Assembly (NCBI GenBank): GCA_031278495.1
Contig: JAITKG010000141.1
Span: 1 to 5,180, forward strand
Origin: Prevotellaceae bacterium
GTDB lineage: Bacteria; Bacteroidota; Bacteroidia; Bacteroidales; UBA932
Direction of reading: 5' to 3'
DNA: 5,180 nucleotides
This document shows positions 5,048 through 5,180 of the stretch, one piece after another. Each line of letters opens with the position of its first letter. The first letter of the stretch is position 1. A model generated the notes under the pieces. That model ran no database searches. It saw only the letters and a list, made by a program, of their open reading frames with translations, and was not told where the DNA came from. The translations under genes and the position numbers were made by a program.

Positions 5048-5091
5048 TAATGTGCTAATGTGACTAATTGTTTAATGTGACTAATTGGGCT
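5048..5091 (-). repeat. 44-bp inverted repeat, right copy
   Basis: This is the reverse complement of 1051-1094 with two differences. It begins 43 bp after the rel stop codon and its GGGCT end faces outward, continuing into GGCTGGCGCG (5088-5097), the inverted form of the CGCGCCAGCC word found at 215-224 and 251-260. Internal TAATGTGAC/TAATGTGCT units give it a tandem character, and they extend left to about 5039. Confidence 0.8.
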
Positions 5092-5104
5092 GGCGCGGTA
5101 GCTA

Positions 5105-5142
5105 ATGTGAAGATGTGGAGATGTGAAGATGTGGAGATGTGG
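5105..5142 (+). repeat. 16-bp tandem repeat, about 2.4 copies
   Basis: ATGTGAAGATGTGGAG is repeated exactly at 5105-5120 and 5121-5136, followed by ATGTGG. Each unit is itself two 8-mers, ATGTGAAG and ATGTGGAG. The array is followed by a second GGCTGGCGCGGCAGCC word (5141-5156) and more ATTCACTTA-type filler to the window end. No gene is seen after 5004. Confidence 0.75.
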
Positions 5143-5180
5143 CTGGCGCGGCAGCCTCCTAATCACTTATTCACTTAATC

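Noticed and set aside
1051..5091. Composite transposon or insertion sequence
   Set aside because: Inverted ends exist, but no transposase or integrase is encoded between them and no target-site duplication was found. It is kept only as a structural observation.

Overview
The window looks like a piece of a Bacteroidota chromosome, probably Bacteroidales or a close relative. Three things point there: a promoter matching the Bacteroidota consensus (TTTG, 19 bp, TATATTTG), AT-rich leaders without Shine-Dalgarno sites, and a secreted fibronectin-type protein ending in a gliding-motility/type IX secretion C-terminal domain. A T9SS cargo argues against Bacteroides itself. The genus cannot be read from this window.

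Layout. Positions 1-461 carry two leftward genes for exported proteins: the 5' end of a signal-peptide protein cut by the window edge, and a 64-residue lipoprotein. Positions 462-1113 hold no convincing conventional gene but are dense in structure. There is a consensus leftward promoter (891-921), a series of stem-loops, and two mutually exclusive long helices, one of which is followed directly by six U residues. This reads as a leftward structured leader, attenuator or small RNA upstream of the lipoprotein gene. Positions 1114-2604 encode a rightward T9SS-type secreted protein with four FN3-like modules. Positions 2713-5004 encode a full-length bifunctional Rel/SpoT (p)ppGpp synthetase-hydrolase. 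The rest, to 5180, is repeats.

Every intergenic space is packed with a mosaic of short repeat words: a C5/G5 hairpin element, a CGCGCCAGCC word, a 44-bp TAATGTG-rich word, and heptamers of ATGAACA and ACTTTCC/A. Several copies have run into genes. One supplies the last 12 residues of the lipoprotein, and others supply the start codon and about 26 N-terminal residues of Rel. Two 44-bp copies (42/44 identical, inverted) bracket the FN3 gene plus rel.

The FN3 protein and Rel have no obvious functional link, and no operon is proven. They share only orientation and a 108-bp repeat-filled gap. No transposase, tRNA, rRNA or CRISPR array was seen.
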